From positions 54,025 through 118,024 of the forward strand of contig JAHQVJ010000021.1 in the NCBI GenBank assembly GCA_019634415.1: 64,000 nucleotides of DNA. The letters are read 5' to 3'. The first letter of the stretch is position 1, and the number at the start of each line of letters is the position of its first letter. The notes below the pieces were generated by a model. That model did not search any database. It had not been told where the DNA came from and was given only the letters and a program-made list of their open reading frames with translations. Shown here in pieces: positions 17,352 through 26,345 of this stretch. This stretch comes from Myxococcales bacterium. GTDB taxonomy: Bacteria; Myxococcota_A; UBA796; GCA-2862545. Made by a program: the position numbers and the translations under genes.

Positions 17352-19874
17352 GTGCAGCCCCACGAGATCGAAGACCGCTTCCGCCAGGCGGTGCGGGCCG
17401 AGGGCCGCGACGAGGCCACACGCTTCGCCGTGCAGTTCGCGCAGCTCCTGGCGCGGATCGTCACCGAGCACGACCTCGACGCAGCACGGGGCGCGATGAC
17501 GGCCGCCATCGAGGCGAGAACGGACCTTCGCGGCGCCGAGATCGACGTGCTGCTCGATCTCGCGCTGTCCCCCGAGGCCCGCATCCCGGTGGACGAAGAC
17601 GATCTGCGCGCCTTCGGCGCACGCTTCGGCTCCGCGGAGGAGAAGGCGCTGCGCAGCCAGGTGTCCAAGGACGTCGACCTGACCAGCTTCGCGCGGACCT
17701 ATGGCGGCGGCGAGGCGCTGCTGCTCCTCGACAGCATGTTCCACGTCTGCGCGGTGGACGGGCGCATCGACCGCGCCGAGATCGGCCGGCTGACCCGGGC
17801 GGCGGAGCAGCTCGAGATCGACCCCATGCTGGTGGGCGCCCTCTTCCGGAAGCACGACGCGCGACACGCCTCGGGCGACCTCAGCATCGAGCTGGATCGA
17901 GAGCGCTACGTGATCGGCCGGGGCACGCACCACGAGCTGCCTCTGCCCGATCCGCAGGTGGCGTGGCGACACGCCGAGCTGCTTCGAACGTCGGAGGGCT
18001 GGCGGGTGTCGGACCTCGGCAGTGGTCGCCCCACCCTGCTCAACGGTCGCATCGTCACCTCGGCGCCCGTCGTGCCCGGAGACGAGCTCCGCATCGGGTC
18101 CTACACCCTGATCCTGGGCCCCGAGAGCCGAACCCTGCAGCTGTTCGGCACCCGCACCTTCTCGGCGCTGTCGATGCGGCACCTGCAGCGGTCCCTCGGC
18201 GACACCGTGCTCCTCGACGACGTGAGCTTCACCGTCTTCACGGGCGAGGTGATCGCGGTGGTGGGCCCGTCGGGCGCAGGCAAGACCACGCTGATCAACG
18301 CCATCGCGGGGGTGGCACCGGCCGATCGCGGCGACGTGATCCTCGACGGCCAGTCGTTCCATCGCCTGCTGGCGGCCGATCGCTCGCTGGTGGGCCTCGT
18401 GCCCCAAGACGACGTGCTGCACTCCGAGCTCACGGTGGAGGAGACCCTGTCCTTCGCCGCCCGCCTGCGACTGCCAGCCGACGTGGGGCGACCCGGCATC
18501 GATGCGCAGGTGTCGCGGGTGCTGGACGAGCTCGACATGACACCCTTTCGCCGGTCTCGGATCGGGAACAGTGTGCGGCGGGGGCTCTCCGGCGGTCAGC
18601 GCAAGCGGGTGAACCTGGGCCAGGAGCTGCTCACCAGCAGCACGCGGGTGCTCTTCCTCGACGAGCCCACCAGCGGCCTCGACCCACGCACCAGCCAGGA
18701 GATCGTGCGGCTGATCCGCCAGCTCGCCGACGACGGCCGCATCGTGTTCGTCGCCACCCACGACGTGAGCCCCTCGGTGATGTCGATGGTGGACCACCTG
18801 CTGGTGCTCGCGCCGGGCGGACGGCTGGCGTGGTTCGGCCCCCCCGACGAGGCAAAGACCTGGTTCGGCGTGCAGAGCTGCGATCAGATCTTCGCCACCC
18901 TGCCGTCGCAGCCCGCGCCGCGCTGGGCCAGCAGCTACCGCGACGGGCAGCCCTATCGGACCTACGTGCGGACGCGCGAGCACCTACTGGGCCTCGACGG
19001 CGTGGAGGTGGATCACGACACGGCGAGCATCAAGGGCGGGCGCTCCCCCTGGCTGCGCCAGCTCGCCACCCTCACGCGACGCTACGCGCTGACCAAGCGC
19101 CGCGACTGGGCAGGCCTGCTGGTGCTCACGGCACAAGCCCCCATCCTGGGCGTCTTGATGTGGTGGGTCTTCCCCGCCCCCGATCCGCCAGCGATGTTCA
19201 TGCTGTCGCTGTCGTCGCTGTGGTTCGGTGCGTCGGCGTCCGTGCGGGAGCTGATCTCCGACCGGCCCATCTGGCGTCGCGAAGCCAGGGTGGGTCTGGC
19301 GGCGGTGTCCTACGTGGGATCGAAGGTGCTCGTGCTGGGCGCCCTGGTGGCCTTCCAGTGCACGTTGCTCGCCAGCCTGTGCTTCTGGTCGCTTCCCATG
19401 TACGGGGAGTACGGCTACTCCCTGTGGGCGCTGTCGGCCATCTGCTCGCTGACGGGCTGGATCGGCATGGCCATGGGCCTTCTGGTGAGCGCCCGCACGG
19501 CGAGCTCCGAGGCTGCGGTGGGCGCGCTGCCGCTGCTCCTCATTCCCCAGATCACCTTCAGCGGGCTGCTGGTGAAGGTCAAGGAGATGGGCGCCCTCGC
19601 CCTGGCCCTGTCGTACCTCATGGTGGTGCGCTACTCCTTCGAGGCCGTCATCAAGACCGGCGAGCGACTCACCGAGCCGCTGGTGGGCGGGCAACAGGAG
19701 CGTGCGGCCAAGCCCCTGTCGGGGGTGCTCTACAACTTGGGCTTCAAGCGCACCTCGTCCGTCGACGACATGGGGATCCCCATCGAGATCCTGTTGGCCA
19801 TCTTGGTGGGGATCCTCGCGCTGCTACTGGCACTTACGGTGTGGTCCACCCGACGAACCCGACACGGGACCTGA
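17352..19874 (+). CDS. TerB-FHA-ABC transporter fusion (ATPase plus ABC-2 membrane domain)
   Basis: An 840-residue protein combining, in order, a TerB-like helical region (about 45-170), an FHA phosphothreonine-binding domain (176-256: YVIGRGTHHELPLPDPQVAWRHAEL), an ABC ATPase (275-510) and a six-helix ABC-2 membrane domain (590-835). Walker A GPSGAGKTT (about 304), signature LSGGQRKRVNL (411), Walker B VLFLDEPTSG (433) and the switch histidine (VATHDVS) are intact. The order ATPase-then-membrane matches the ABCG type, which works as a dimer. The FHA domain suggests control by Ser/Thr kinases such as those at 51-54 kb. The start is GTG 17352. Confidence 0.87.
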   Translation: MQPHEIEDRFRQAVRAEGRDEATRFAVQFAQLLARIVTEHDLDAARGAMTAAIEARTDLRGAEIDVLLDLALSPEARIPVDEDDLRAFGARFGSAEEKALRSQVSKDVDLTSFARTYGGGEALLLLDSMFHVCAVDGRIDRAEIGRLTRAAEQLEIDPMLVGALFRKHDARHASGDLSIELDRERYVIGRGTHHELPLPDPQVAWRHAELLRTSEGWRVSDLGSGRPTLLNGRIVTSAPVVPGDELRIGSYTLILGPESRTLQLFGTRTFSALSMRHLQRSLGDTVLLDDVSFTVFTGEVIAVVGPSGAGKTTLINAIAGVAPADRGDVILDGQSFHRLLAADRSLVGLVPQDDVLHSELTVEETLSFAARLRLPADVGRPGIDAQVSRVLDELDMTPFRRSRIGNSVRRGLSGGQRKRVNLGQELLTSSTRVLFLDEPTSGLDPRTSQEIVRLIRQLADDGRIVFVATHDVSPSVMSMVDHLLVLAPGGRLAWFGPPDEAKTWFGVQSCDQIFATLPSQPAPRWASSYRDGQPYRTYVRTREHLLGLDGVEVDHDTASIKGGRSPWLRQLATLTRRYALTKRRDWAGLLVLTAQAPILGVLMWWVFPAPDPPAMFMLSLSSLWFGASASVRELISDRPIWRREARVGLAAVSYVGSKVLVLGALVAFQCTLLASLCFWSLPMYGEYGYSLWALSAICSLTGWIGMAMGLLVSARTASSEAAVGALPLLLIPQITFSGLLVKVKEMGALALALSYLMVVRYSFEAVIKTGERLTEPLVGGQQERAAKPLSGVLYNLGFKRTSSVDDMGIPIEILLAILVGILALLLALTVWSTRRTRHGT

Positions 19875-19889
19875 AAGACGCCTCAAGCC

Positions 19890-19906
19890 TCGGCTTTGCG
19901 AGCCGA
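19890..19906. other. Perfect 6-bp stem-loop after the ABC gene
   Basis: TCGGCT-TTGCG-AGCCGA, a 6-bp stem with five-base loop, lies between the ABC transporter stop and the next ATG. There is no T-run on either side, so it is not a clear terminator; it may stabilise or attenuate the transcript. Confidence 0.35.
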
Positions 19907-19926
19907 TGTGCACTGGTGGAGGGACC

Positions 19927-20307
19927 ATGAACCGACGCCGGCGCAGAAGCCTGGTGGGGTTGCGCAGCCTCGATCACCTGCCCCCTGTGGAGGAGGACGA
20001 GGAGAGCACGCTCACGGTGCTCATGACCCACGTGCGCGATCAGCTCGGAGAGGACGATCTCACACCGGTGGTGGCCCAGCAGCGCGCCCACGGCCCGATC
20101 CTTCGGGAGGAAGAATACGTCGACGCAGTGTTGGTCCACGACGCGGTCCTGCTGGACCGAACGCCCGTGCCCCTGGACGGGTCGTTGCTGGGGCCGCCTC
20201 CGAAGATCGAGTACCGCACCGCTCATGTGAGCATCGCCATCACCATGACCCTGTGGATGCTGGTGTGCGCGCTCACGGCCACCGTGGCCTGGACGCTATG
20301 GCCCTGA
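19927..20307 (+). CDS. Small C-tail-anchored membrane protein
   Basis: A 126-residue protein with a basic N-terminus (MNRRRRRSLVGL), an acidic soluble middle, and a single C-terminal membrane helix (HVSIAITMTLWMLVCALTATVAWTLW). It would be tail-anchored in the inner membrane with its bulk in the cytoplasm. GGAGGG precedes ATG 19927. No family is recognised. It follows the ABC transporter by 52 bases. Confidence 0.55.
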   Translation: MNRRRRRSLVGLRSLDHLPPVEEDEESTLTVLMTHVRDQLGEDDLTPVVAQQRAHGPILREEEYVDAVLVHDAVLLDRTPVPLDGSLLGPPPKIEYRTAHVSIAITMTLWMLVCALTATVAWTLWP

Positions 20308-20348
20308 CGGGGTCGGTGCGATAGGCCTCCGACCGTCGGAGGCACCGA

Positions 20349-20615
20349 ATGGGTGACGTCCTGGTTCGACGGGGAACGGTGGAGGACGGGCGCATCGCCG
20401 AGCTCGTCGTGGACTTTCATGGCCTGCCCAAGCGCACGATCGACCGCGACACCGCGCTGTCGTGGATGCGGGACGGACACTCCCTTGTGCCCGTCCGGGC
20501 CGGGGTGCGCCTGACGGCGCTGCAGCTGGTGGAGGATCCCGAGGGAGCGCTGTGGATCCGCACCGACAATGCCCCCACGGGAGAGGACTCGCTCCCCGAC
20601 ATCCCGCCAGCGTGA
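20349..20615 (+). CDS. Small soluble protein, unknown
   Basis: An 88-residue protein with alternating hydrophobic residues and charges (IAELVVDFHGLPKRTIDRDTALSWMRDGHSLVPVRAGVRLTALQLVEDPEGALWIRTD) that looks like a compact beta domain. No motif is known to me. Its TGA overlaps the GTG of the next gene, and that coupling is the main reason to regard it as real. Confidence 0.5.
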   Translation: MGDVLVRRGTVEDGRIAELVVDFHGLPKRTIDRDTALSWMRDGHSLVPVRAGVRLTALQLVEDPEGALWIRTDNAPTGEDSLPDIPPA

Positions 20616-21082
20616 TCGGCTCCGGCCGGGTGACCGTATTGGGTCTGGTGCTGGCGGCGGGCACGCTCGGCGCCGCGCTGGCTGGCTATGCCTCCATCCT
20701 CCCACCCGAGCGCACCACCTCGGCGTGGACGGAGCTCGACGCGCCACACGACGCCGTCTTCGCCCTGATCGGCGATCCGGAGCGCCTGGGTGAGTGGCAC
20801 CCTGCAGCCACCGGCCTCGAGGTGGCCTCCACCGATGCTCCCTGGCGGGTCCGCACGCACGGCACCGACGATGCCGACACCTCGCTGACGTGGACCTGGA
20901 CCCTCGAGGAGCGCCCCGACTCCGAGCCGCCCGTCACCCGAGTGAGCGTGGTGGTGGACGGGGTCACCCACGACTGGGTGCAGCGACTGATCCAGAGCTT
21001 CGCTCCACGCAACGCAGACGCGATCCAGCTACAGCTCACCGCGCTGAGAGATCACTTCCAGCCTTCGGGGGACCCTCCGTGA
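20612..21082 (+). CDS. Membrane-anchored SRPBCC (START/polyketide cyclase-like) protein
   Basis: A 156-residue protein. The N-terminus (VTVLGLVLAAGTLGAALAGYA) is a membrane anchor or signal. The rest fits the SRPBCC ligand-binding fold: WTELDAPHDAVFALIGDPERLGEWHPAATGLEVAS near the start, and a C-terminal amphipathic helix. Such domains bind hydrophobic ligands; the ligand is unknown. The start is GTG 20612, coupled to the preceding stop. Its own TGA overlaps the next GTG. A second SRPBCC protein lies at 56844. Confidence 0.6.
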   Translation: MIGSGRVTVLGLVLAAGTLGAALAGYASILPPERTTSAWTELDAPHDAVFALIGDPERLGEWHPAATGLEVASTDAPWRVRTHGTDDADTSLTWTWTLEERPDSEPPVTRVSVVVDGVTHDWVQRLIQSFAPRNADAIQLQLTALRDHFQPSGDPP

Positions 21083-22143
21083 TTGGCCTCGTCCTGGCGT
21101 TCCTGTTCGCCTGCCCCAAACCTCCCCCGATCCTCAACCCAGTGGACTGGACCGAGCCGCCCCGCCTGCCTTCTCCCACCGCTGGCTCCTATGCCCGGGT
21201 CAAGGACACCCCACCCGATCCCGGCGTCCGCCAGGTACTGGGCTCCCGTGACTGGGACGCCTCGCTGTCGGGGGCCGCGGCAGGCGTCGCCCTCGAGGTG
21301 GTCCTCGGTCGAGGGGGCCTCACCCCGCCCGAGATCCGCGAGGCGGCGTGGCGGGCTGGATGGATGTACCCCGTGCAGCGCGTACAGACGGTGGGCGCCT
21401 CGATCGGGGCCGGGCCACCACAGGCGCTGCGCCCCTTGCTCGCGGGCGTGCCCTCCGGCAGCGACATCGGGCTCGTTCGCGCCCGCGGCGACCAGCAGGA
21501 TCTGTGGGTCCTGCTCACCTCCACACCCCGCAAGGACCTCGGCGTGTTCCCACGGCAGCTGGCGCGTGGCGCGCGCCTGAAGCTGCCTGCCATGGAAGGG
21601 GTGCGCTTCGCGGTGGCCGATCCCCAGGGCAAGCTGTCGGAGGGGCACCTGGACGTGGAGTGGTCCACCGGCGCCGACACCGACGGCGAGTGGCTCGTAG
21701 AGCTGCGCGACCAGGGCGGCCTGCTCGCCCGCTTCCCGATCTACGTGGGCCTGGTCCCCCCCGATGGCGCCTTGCTCCGCGCCGGCGACGCGCCAGCGAA
21801 CGCCCAGGAAGCCGTGGCGCAGGTGCAAGAGGTGCTCGCCTCGGTGCGCAGCGTCTACGGGCTGCGGTCGCCTCAGGTGGACACCCTGCTGCAGAGCGCC
21901 GTGCCGTGGGTGCAGCTCAACCGCTCGCTCACGGCCTCCGAGATCGGCGCCCGCGTCGGCGTGGAGGAAGGCAGCATGTGGCGCTTCGACTGCACCGCCG
22001 ACACGGTGGAGATCTGCCTCGACGAGATGGTCTGGGACCCGCGAGCTCGGCCGGCGCTGCTGGCCGACCAGCTCCTGCTGGGGATCGGTGCCGATCTGGC
22101 GCCGAACGGGGTGCACGTCACCCTGTTGATGGCCAAGGAGTAG
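21079..22143 (+). CDS. Lipoprotein of unknown function
   Basis: A 354-residue protein whose GTG start at 21079 overlaps the previous stop. MIGLVLAFLFAC is a lipoprotein signal (Cys12), followed by a proline-rich tether. The body is mixed alpha/beta with a helical first third and a beta-rich centre (GVRFAVADPQGKLSEGHLDVEWS...GEWLVELRDQGGLLARFPIYVG). Two cysteines near 310 (RFDCTADTVEICLDE) could form a disulfide in the periplasm. No family is recognised. It is coupled to the genes before it and two bases from a pilin-like gene after it. Confidence 0.6.
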   Translation: MIGLVLAFLFACPKPPPILNPVDWTEPPRLPSPTAGSYARVKDTPPDPGVRQVLGSRDWDASLSGAAAGVALEVVLGRGGLTPPEIREAAWRAGWMYPVQRVQTVGASIGAGPPQALRPLLAGVPSGSDIGLVRARGDQQDLWVLLTSTPRKDLGVFPRQLARGARLKLPAMEGVRFAVADPQGKLSEGHLDVEWSTGADTDGEWLVELRDQGGLLARFPIYVGLVPPDGALLRAGDAPANAQEAVAQVQEVLASVRSVYGLRSPQVDTLLQSAVPWVQLNRSLTASEIGARVGVEEGSMWRFDCTADTVEICLDEMVWDPRARPALLADQLLLGIGADLAPNGVHVTLLMAKE

Positions 22144-22145
22144 GC

Positions 22146-22583
22146 ATGACCATCGGACGCAACGACGTCCTGATCGGTGTCGCGGTGCTGGTCATCGTCT
22201 TGATCTTCGCCATCCCGCTGCTGCTGTCGGGAGGCAAGGCTGGCCGGCTCGACCACGTCATGGGTCAGGTGGACTCGTTGCGGCAGGCCCAGCTGGTGCA
22301 CATGGAGGCCTTCGGTGAGTTCGTGAGCGCCGAGGCCTCCCCCCGTGCGCCCCGGCTCGTGGACGCCACGCCCGTCCACTGGATCGCGAGCGAGGGCTTC
22401 GCCAAGTTGGCGTGGTCGCCCCAGCCACACGACGAGGTGTACGCCTCGTACGCGGTGGCCGTGACGGCGGACGGGTTCCGGGTGATCGGTACCTCCGATC
22501 TCGACGGCGACGGCCAGCGTGCCGTCGTCGAGGCCACCCAAGACGACGAGGCGTTCGTGACCACTCCCTCCGGCGTGTATTGA
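22146..22583 (+). CDS. Pilin-like single-pass membrane protein
   Basis: A 145-residue protein with an N-terminal hydrophobic helix ([20 protein letters not shown]) and a globular C-terminus ending in a beta segment ([32 protein letters not shown]), very like the tail of delta-proteobacterial type IV pilins. It lacks the canonical prepilin cleavage motif G-FTLIE, so it may be a pseudopilin-like protein that is not processed. No pilus assembly genes are nearby. ATG 22146 follows the preceding stop by two bases. Confidence 0.55.
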   Translation: MTIGRNDVLIGVAVLVIVLIFAIPLLLSGGKAGRLDHVMGQVDSLRQAQLVHMEAFGEFVSAEASPRAPRLVDATPVHWIASEGFAKLAWSPQPHDEVYASYAVAVTADGFRVIGTSDLDGDGQRAVVEATQDDEAFVTTPSGVY

Positions 22584-22594
22584 CCTTGCCACGC

Positions 22595-23119
22595 GTGGCC
22601 CTGGGGCTCGGATCGTCCATGGGCCATCGGCGTCGGTTGCTCGAGACCACGCTGCATCGTCTGTCTGCGATGCGCGAGATCACGCTCCTGCGGGCGTCGC
22701 ACTGGGTGCGCACCCCTCCGATGGCAGGCGGCACCGCGCGGAACTGGTTCCTCAACGGGGTGGCCCTGCTGCACACCTCCCTCGAGCCACTGCAGCTGCT
22801 GGAGCGGTGCATCGCACTGGAGGAGGCCGCGGGCCGTCGCCGTGGCCTGTTCTGGGCCGATCGCCCCCTCGACCTCGATCTCCTCCTGGTGGAGGACGTG
22901 GCCGTGGAGAGCCCGGTGCTCACCCTGCCCCACCCCGGGATCGTGCACCGACGCTTCGTGCTCGAGCCCCTCTTGCAGGTGTGGCCCGACGCCGTGCACC
23001 CGCAGACGGGCGTACCCTACGCCTCGCTTCCATCCGCCTCGGGCCCCAAGCCCGTGAAGATCGGCTTGCTTGCCCTACACGCTCCATCCCGGTACCTGGC
23101 CCCCTCGGAGACGACATGA
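22595..23119 (+). CDS. folK: 2-amino-4-hydroxy-6-hydroxymethyldihydropteridine diphosphokinase
   Basis: FolK (HPPK) transfers pyrophosphate from ATP to 6-hydroxymethyl-dihydropterin in folate synthesis. This 174-residue protein starts [20 protein letters not shown] and carries the ATP/magnesium signature RPLDLDLLL and [26 protein letters not shown]. The length fits. The start is uncertain: GTG 22595 gives the canonical N-terminus, while TTG 22586 would add three residues. The other folate genes are not nearby. Its stop overlaps the transaldolase ATG (ATGA). Confidence 0.87.
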   Translation: MALGLGSSMGHRRRLLETTLHRLSAMREITLLRASHWVRTPPMAGGTARNWFLNGVALLHTSLEPLQLLERCIALEEAAGRRRGLFWADRPLDLDLLLVEDVAVESPVLTLPHPGIVHRRFVLEPLLQVWPDAVHPQTGVPYASLPSASGPKPVKIGLLALHAPSRYLAPSETT

Positions 23120-23805
23120 AGCTGTTCATCGACACGGCGAACCTCGACGAGATCCGCGAGGTTCACAGCTGGGGCATCCTGGCAGGGGTCACCACCAACC
23201 CGTCCCTCATCGCAAGAGAGGGCCGCGACTTCATCCAGGTGGTCCACGAGATCTGCGAGCTGGTCCAGGGCCCGGTGAGCGCGGAGGTGACCGCCCAAGA
23301 CACCGAGGGCATGGTGCGCGAAGGGCGCCTGCTCGCGAAGATCCACGAGCACGTCGTGGTCAAGGTGCCCCTGATCGAAGCGGGCCTGGGTGCCTGCAGT
23401 CAGCTCGCTGCGGAGGGCATCAAGGTCAACGTCACGCTGTGCTTCCAGCCGTCTCAGGCGCTGCTGGCCGGACTCGCGGGCGCCGCCTACATCTCCCCCT
23501 TCATCGGGCGGATCGACGACATCAGCTGGGACGGCTCCGATCTCATCGGTCAGATCGCTGCAATCTACGCGGGCAACCCTAGCATTCACACCCAGGTGCT
23601 AGCGGCCAGCCTGCGGCATCCCCAACACCTGGTTCAGGCTGCCCTGGCCGGTGCCGATGTGGCCACGTGTCCCTACAAGGTCCTCAAACAAGCGCTGAAG
23701 CACCCGCTCACGGACATCGGCAACCAGCGCTTCCTGGCGGACTGGGAGACCGTGCCCGAGCGAGACATCTCAGTGCTCGTGGAGCGCTGGCTGCAGTCAC
23801 GTTAA
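23116..23805 (+). CDS. Transaldolase / fructose-6-phosphate aldolase (TalC/FSA type)
   Basis: A 229-residue class I aldolase of the small transaldolase family. [32 protein letters not shown] is the family N-terminus, [11 protein letters not shown] contains the Schiff-base lysine (about residue 84), and [13 protein letters not shown] and [18 protein letters not shown] are conserved phosphate-binding segments. It would interconvert sugar phosphates in the non-oxidative pentose phosphate pathway or cleave fructose 6-phosphate; the two activities cannot be separated here. Coupled to folK by a four-base overlap. Confidence 0.92.
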   Translation: MKLFIDTANLDEIREVHSWGILAGVTTNPSLIAREGRDFIQVVHEICELVQGPVSAEVTAQDTEGMVREGRLLAKIHEHVVVKVPLIEAGLGACSQLAAEGIKVNVTLCFQPSQALLAGLAGAAYISPFIGRIDDISWDGSDLIGQIAAIYAGNPSIHTQVLAASLRHPQHLVQAALAGADVATCPYKVLKQALKHPLTDIGNQRFLADWETVPERDISVLVERWLQSR

Positions 23806-23815
23806 CGAGTCGGAC

Positions 23816-23856
23816 TGAATCACCATTCATTCCTGACGCGTGGGCGAACGGTCGCC
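23816..23856. promoter_or_regulatory. Two inverted repeats upstream of tetR-etfBA (operator candidates)
   Basis: The 70-base gap before the TetR gene holds TGAAT-CACC-ATTCA (23816-23829) and GGCGA-ACGG-TCGCC (23843-23856), both perfect. TGAAT/ATTCA half-sites resemble those of TetR-type FadR regulators, though the spacer is shorter. Their position suggests autoregulation of the operon; this is inferred. Confidence 0.45.
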
Positions 23857-23875
23857 TTCTACCGAGCTAACCTAG

Positions 23876-24508
23876 ATGACGTCCCCCTCGCCCCGCCCCG
23901 ACAAGCGCACCCTGATCATCGATGCCGCGGTGAAGGTGTTCGCCGAGAAGGGCTTCTTGCTCGCCCCCGTCAGCGACATCGCGCGCACCGCAGGCGTCGC
24001 CGACGGCACCATCTACCGGTACTTCAAGAACAAGGAAGACCTGCTGCTGTCGATCTTCGAGCAGAAGATGGACGAGCTGCTGGTCGGCTTGGGCGACATG
24101 CTGTCGCAGGCCCACGATCCGGTGGAGAAGGTGCGACGGTTCGCCCGCTTCCACTTCCAGCAGGTGCGAGACCACCGCGACGCCGCCGAGGTGTTGCAGG
24201 TGGAGCTGCGCCTGTCCACGAAGTTCCTCAAGGACTACCGCCCCATCAAGCTGTGGGCCTACCTGGGCGTGTTCGGCCAGATCGTCCGCGAGGGGCAGGC
24301 TCAGGGCCTGTTCCGCGACGATCTGGACCCGTTCATCAGCATGTGGGCCTTCTTCGGCGCCATGGACGAGCTGTCCATGCAGTGGGTGCTGTCCCGCAAG
24401 CAAGATCGCTTTCCACTCGAACTGGCCGCGGATCAGGTCGCCGAGATCTTCATCCGCGGCATGCTCATCGAACCTCCAACCGCCTTGACTCCCGAGGAGG
24501 CACCTTGA
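23876..24508 (+). CDS. TetR-family regulator of the etfBA operon
   Basis: A 210-residue TetR repressor. The N-terminal helix-turn-helix is clear (about 30-55: VSDIARTAGVADGTIYRYFKNKEDLLLSIF). The C-terminal ligand domain (FHFQQVRDHRDAAEVLQVELRLS...FISMWAFFGAMDELSMQWVLS) resembles the group controlling fatty-acid degradation, which binds acyl-CoA. That fits its TTGA overlap with etfB, since electron-transfer flavoprotein takes electrons from acyl-CoA dehydrogenases. Inverted repeats upstream may be its operator. ATG 23876 has no strong Shine-Dalgarno. Confidence 0.85.
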   Translation: MTSPSPRPDKRTLIIDAAVKVFAEKGFLLAPVSDIARTAGVADGTIYRYFKNKEDLLLSIFEQKMDELLVGLGDMLSQAHDPVEKVRRFARFHFQQVRDHRDAAEVLQVELRLSTKFLKDYRPIKLWAYLGVFGQIVREGQAQGLFRDDLDPFISMWAFFGAMDELSMQWVLSRKQDRFPLELAADQVAEIFIRGMLIEPPTALTPEEAP

Positions 24509-25287
24509 AGATCGGAATCTGCGCGAAGGTCACTGCAGACACCGATGCGCGCCTGACGCCCAGCGCTGATGGCGATCGCTACGAGTTCACCGGCAAGACC
24601 GTCGTGGGTCCCTACGATGTGTTTGCCGTCGAGGAGGCCATCAAGACCAAAGAAGCCCATGGGGGCGAGGTCGTGGTCTTCACCGTCGGGAAGTCGTCCG
24701 ACGTCCTGAGCCAGCTCCGGGGATCCGTGCTGGCCCTGGGAGCCGATCGAGCCGTGATCATCGAAGACTCGGCGCTGGACGGTGCAGACTCCTTGGGCAT
24801 CGCCCGGGCGCTGGCGAAGGCCATCGAGAAGGAGGAGTGCGATCTGGTGTTCTGCGGCAAGCAGGCCATCGACGACGACAACGTGCAGGTGCCGGCGATG
24901 GTGGCCGAGTGCCTTGGCTGGGCCCAGGTCAGCCGCGTCACCGAGTTCGGCGTGGAGGGCACCGCCTTCACGGCCACGCGGGCCATGGACGGAGGCGTTC
25001 GCCAGGTGGTCTCGGGCTCCTGCCCGGTGGTGATCACGGCGGAGCGTGGGCTGAACACGCCGCGCTACGCCAAGCTGCCGGCGATCATGAAGGCGAAGAA
25101 GAAGCCGTCGGACACCCACGACCTGGCAGCCTTGGGGCTGTCGGCCGACGACGTGGCACCCACCGTGCAGGTCTCGGCCTATGGCGCGCCCCCCGAGCGG
25201 CCGAAGGGCCGGATCCTCGAGGGCGACACCGACACGGTGGTGGCGGAGCTCGTTCGCGTGCTCCGCGAGGAAGCCAAGGTTCTCTGA
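24505..25287 (+). CDS. etfB: Electron transfer flavoprotein, beta subunit
   Basis: A 260-residue EtfB. It has the N-terminal KIGICAKVTADTDARLTPS, the AMP-binding region (LALGADRAVIIED...DLVFCGKQAIDDDNVQVPAMVAECLGW) and the family C-terminal TPRYAKLPAIMKAKKKP segment. With EtfA it carries electrons from acyl-CoA dehydrogenases to the quinone pool. The start is a rare TTG at 24505, placed by a strong GAGGAGG six bases upstream and by overlap with the tetR stop. etfA follows after 63 bases. Confidence 0.95.
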   Translation: MKIGICAKVTADTDARLTPSADGDRYEFTGKTVVGPYDVFAVEEAIKTKEAHGGEVVVFTVGKSSDVLSQLRGSVLALGADRAVIIEDSALDGADSLGIARALAKAIEKEECDLVFCGKQAIDDDNVQVPAMVAECLGWAQVSRVTEFGVEGTAFTATRAMDGGVRQVVSGSCPVVITAERGLNTPRYAKLPAIMKAKKKPSDTHDLAALGLSADDVAPTVQVSAYGAPPERPKGRILEGDTDTVVAELVRVLREEAKVL

Positions 25288-25350
25288 CCTCGGCCACCAC
25301 ACCCACATCCCTTTCGCATTCAACCTCTTCGAGAAGAATCTGGAGCAACC

Positions 25351-26304
25351 ATGAGCGGAATCCTCGTCCTCGCCGAGCACGAAGACGGTTCGTTCAAGAA
25401 GTCGGCTGGTGAGCTGCTGGGCAAGGCAGCGCAGCTGGCGGCAAGCGTCGGTGGCGACGTGATGGCGGCGGTGGTGGGCGATGCACCCGCCGCCGAGCTG
25501 GGCGCCCTGGGCGCCACCAAGGTCTTTCAGGTGTCTGGCGACTTCGCCGCCTACGACGCCGCTGCAATGGTGGATGCCTGGCACGCCATCGTGCAGGCCG
25601 CCTCACCGAGCGTGATCCTGGCCTCGGCCGGGTACGTGGGCAAGGACGCGCTGCCGCGCCTGGTGGCCCGCTTGGGCACGGGCATGGGCTCGGAGGTCAC
25701 CGACCTGCGTGCCGACGGTGGTGCAGTGGTGGGTCGCCGCCCGATGTTCGCGGGCAAGATCTACGCAGACGTGACCGTCACGGGCTCCCCTGCCGTGTTC
25801 TCGGTGCGTCCCAACAGCTTCCCGCAGCCCAGCCCCTCGGGTGGCTCGGCCGAGGTGGTGGCGGTGGACGCCAGCTGCACGGCCTTGACTCAGGTGGTGG
25901 AGACGAAGGCTCCTGCCAGCTCGACCGCCGATCTCACCGAGGCCGCGCGGATCGTGAGCGGTGGGCGCTCCCTGAAGTCCTCCGAGCAGTTCGACGCGGT
26001 GATCCGTCCGCTGGCGGCGTCCGTGGGCGCCACCGTGGGCGCTTCTCGCGCGGCGGTAGACGCGGGCTACGCCGCGCACAACGAGCAGGTGGGCCAGACC
26101 GGCAAGACCGTGAACCCCACGCTGTACATCGCGTGCGGGATCTCGGGCGCCATCCAGCACCTCGCAGGCATGCGTACCTCGAAGGTGATCGTAGCCATCA
26201 ACAAGGATCCCGAGGCGCCCATCTTCGAGCACGCCACGTACGGAATCGTCGACGACCTGTTCGAGGTTTGCCCCAAGCTCACGAAGGCGTTCGGCGACCT
26301 GTAG
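25351..26304 (+). CDS. etfA: Electron transfer flavoprotein, alpha subunit
   Basis: A 317-residue EtfA. The C-terminal FAD domain is clear: [22 protein letters not shown], then [36 protein letters not shown] and [12 protein letters not shown]. It forms the FAD-binding heterodimer with the EtfB encoded upstream. Length matches the family. ATG 25351 follows a GGAG site. No ETF-quinone oxidoreductase or acyl-CoA dehydrogenase is within the window. Confidence 0.95.
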   Translation: MSGILVLAEHEDGSFKKSAGELLGKAAQLAASVGGDVMAAVVGDAPAAELGALGATKVFQVSGDFAAYDAAAMVDAWHAIVQAASPSVILASAGYVGKDALPRLVARLGTGMGSEVTDLRADGGAVVGRRPMFAGKIYADVTVTGSPAVFSVRPNSFPQPSPSGGSAEVVAVDASCTALTQVVETKAPASSTADLTEAARIVSGGRSLKSSEQFDAVIRPLAASVGATVGASRAAVDAGYAAHNEQVGQTGKTVNPTLYIACGISGAIQHLAGMRTSKVIVAINKDPEAPIFEHATYGIVDDLFEVCPKLTKAFGDL

Positions 26305-26345
26305 CGGACAGGTGCTACCATCCGACGTGAACGCCGGGAGGCGCC

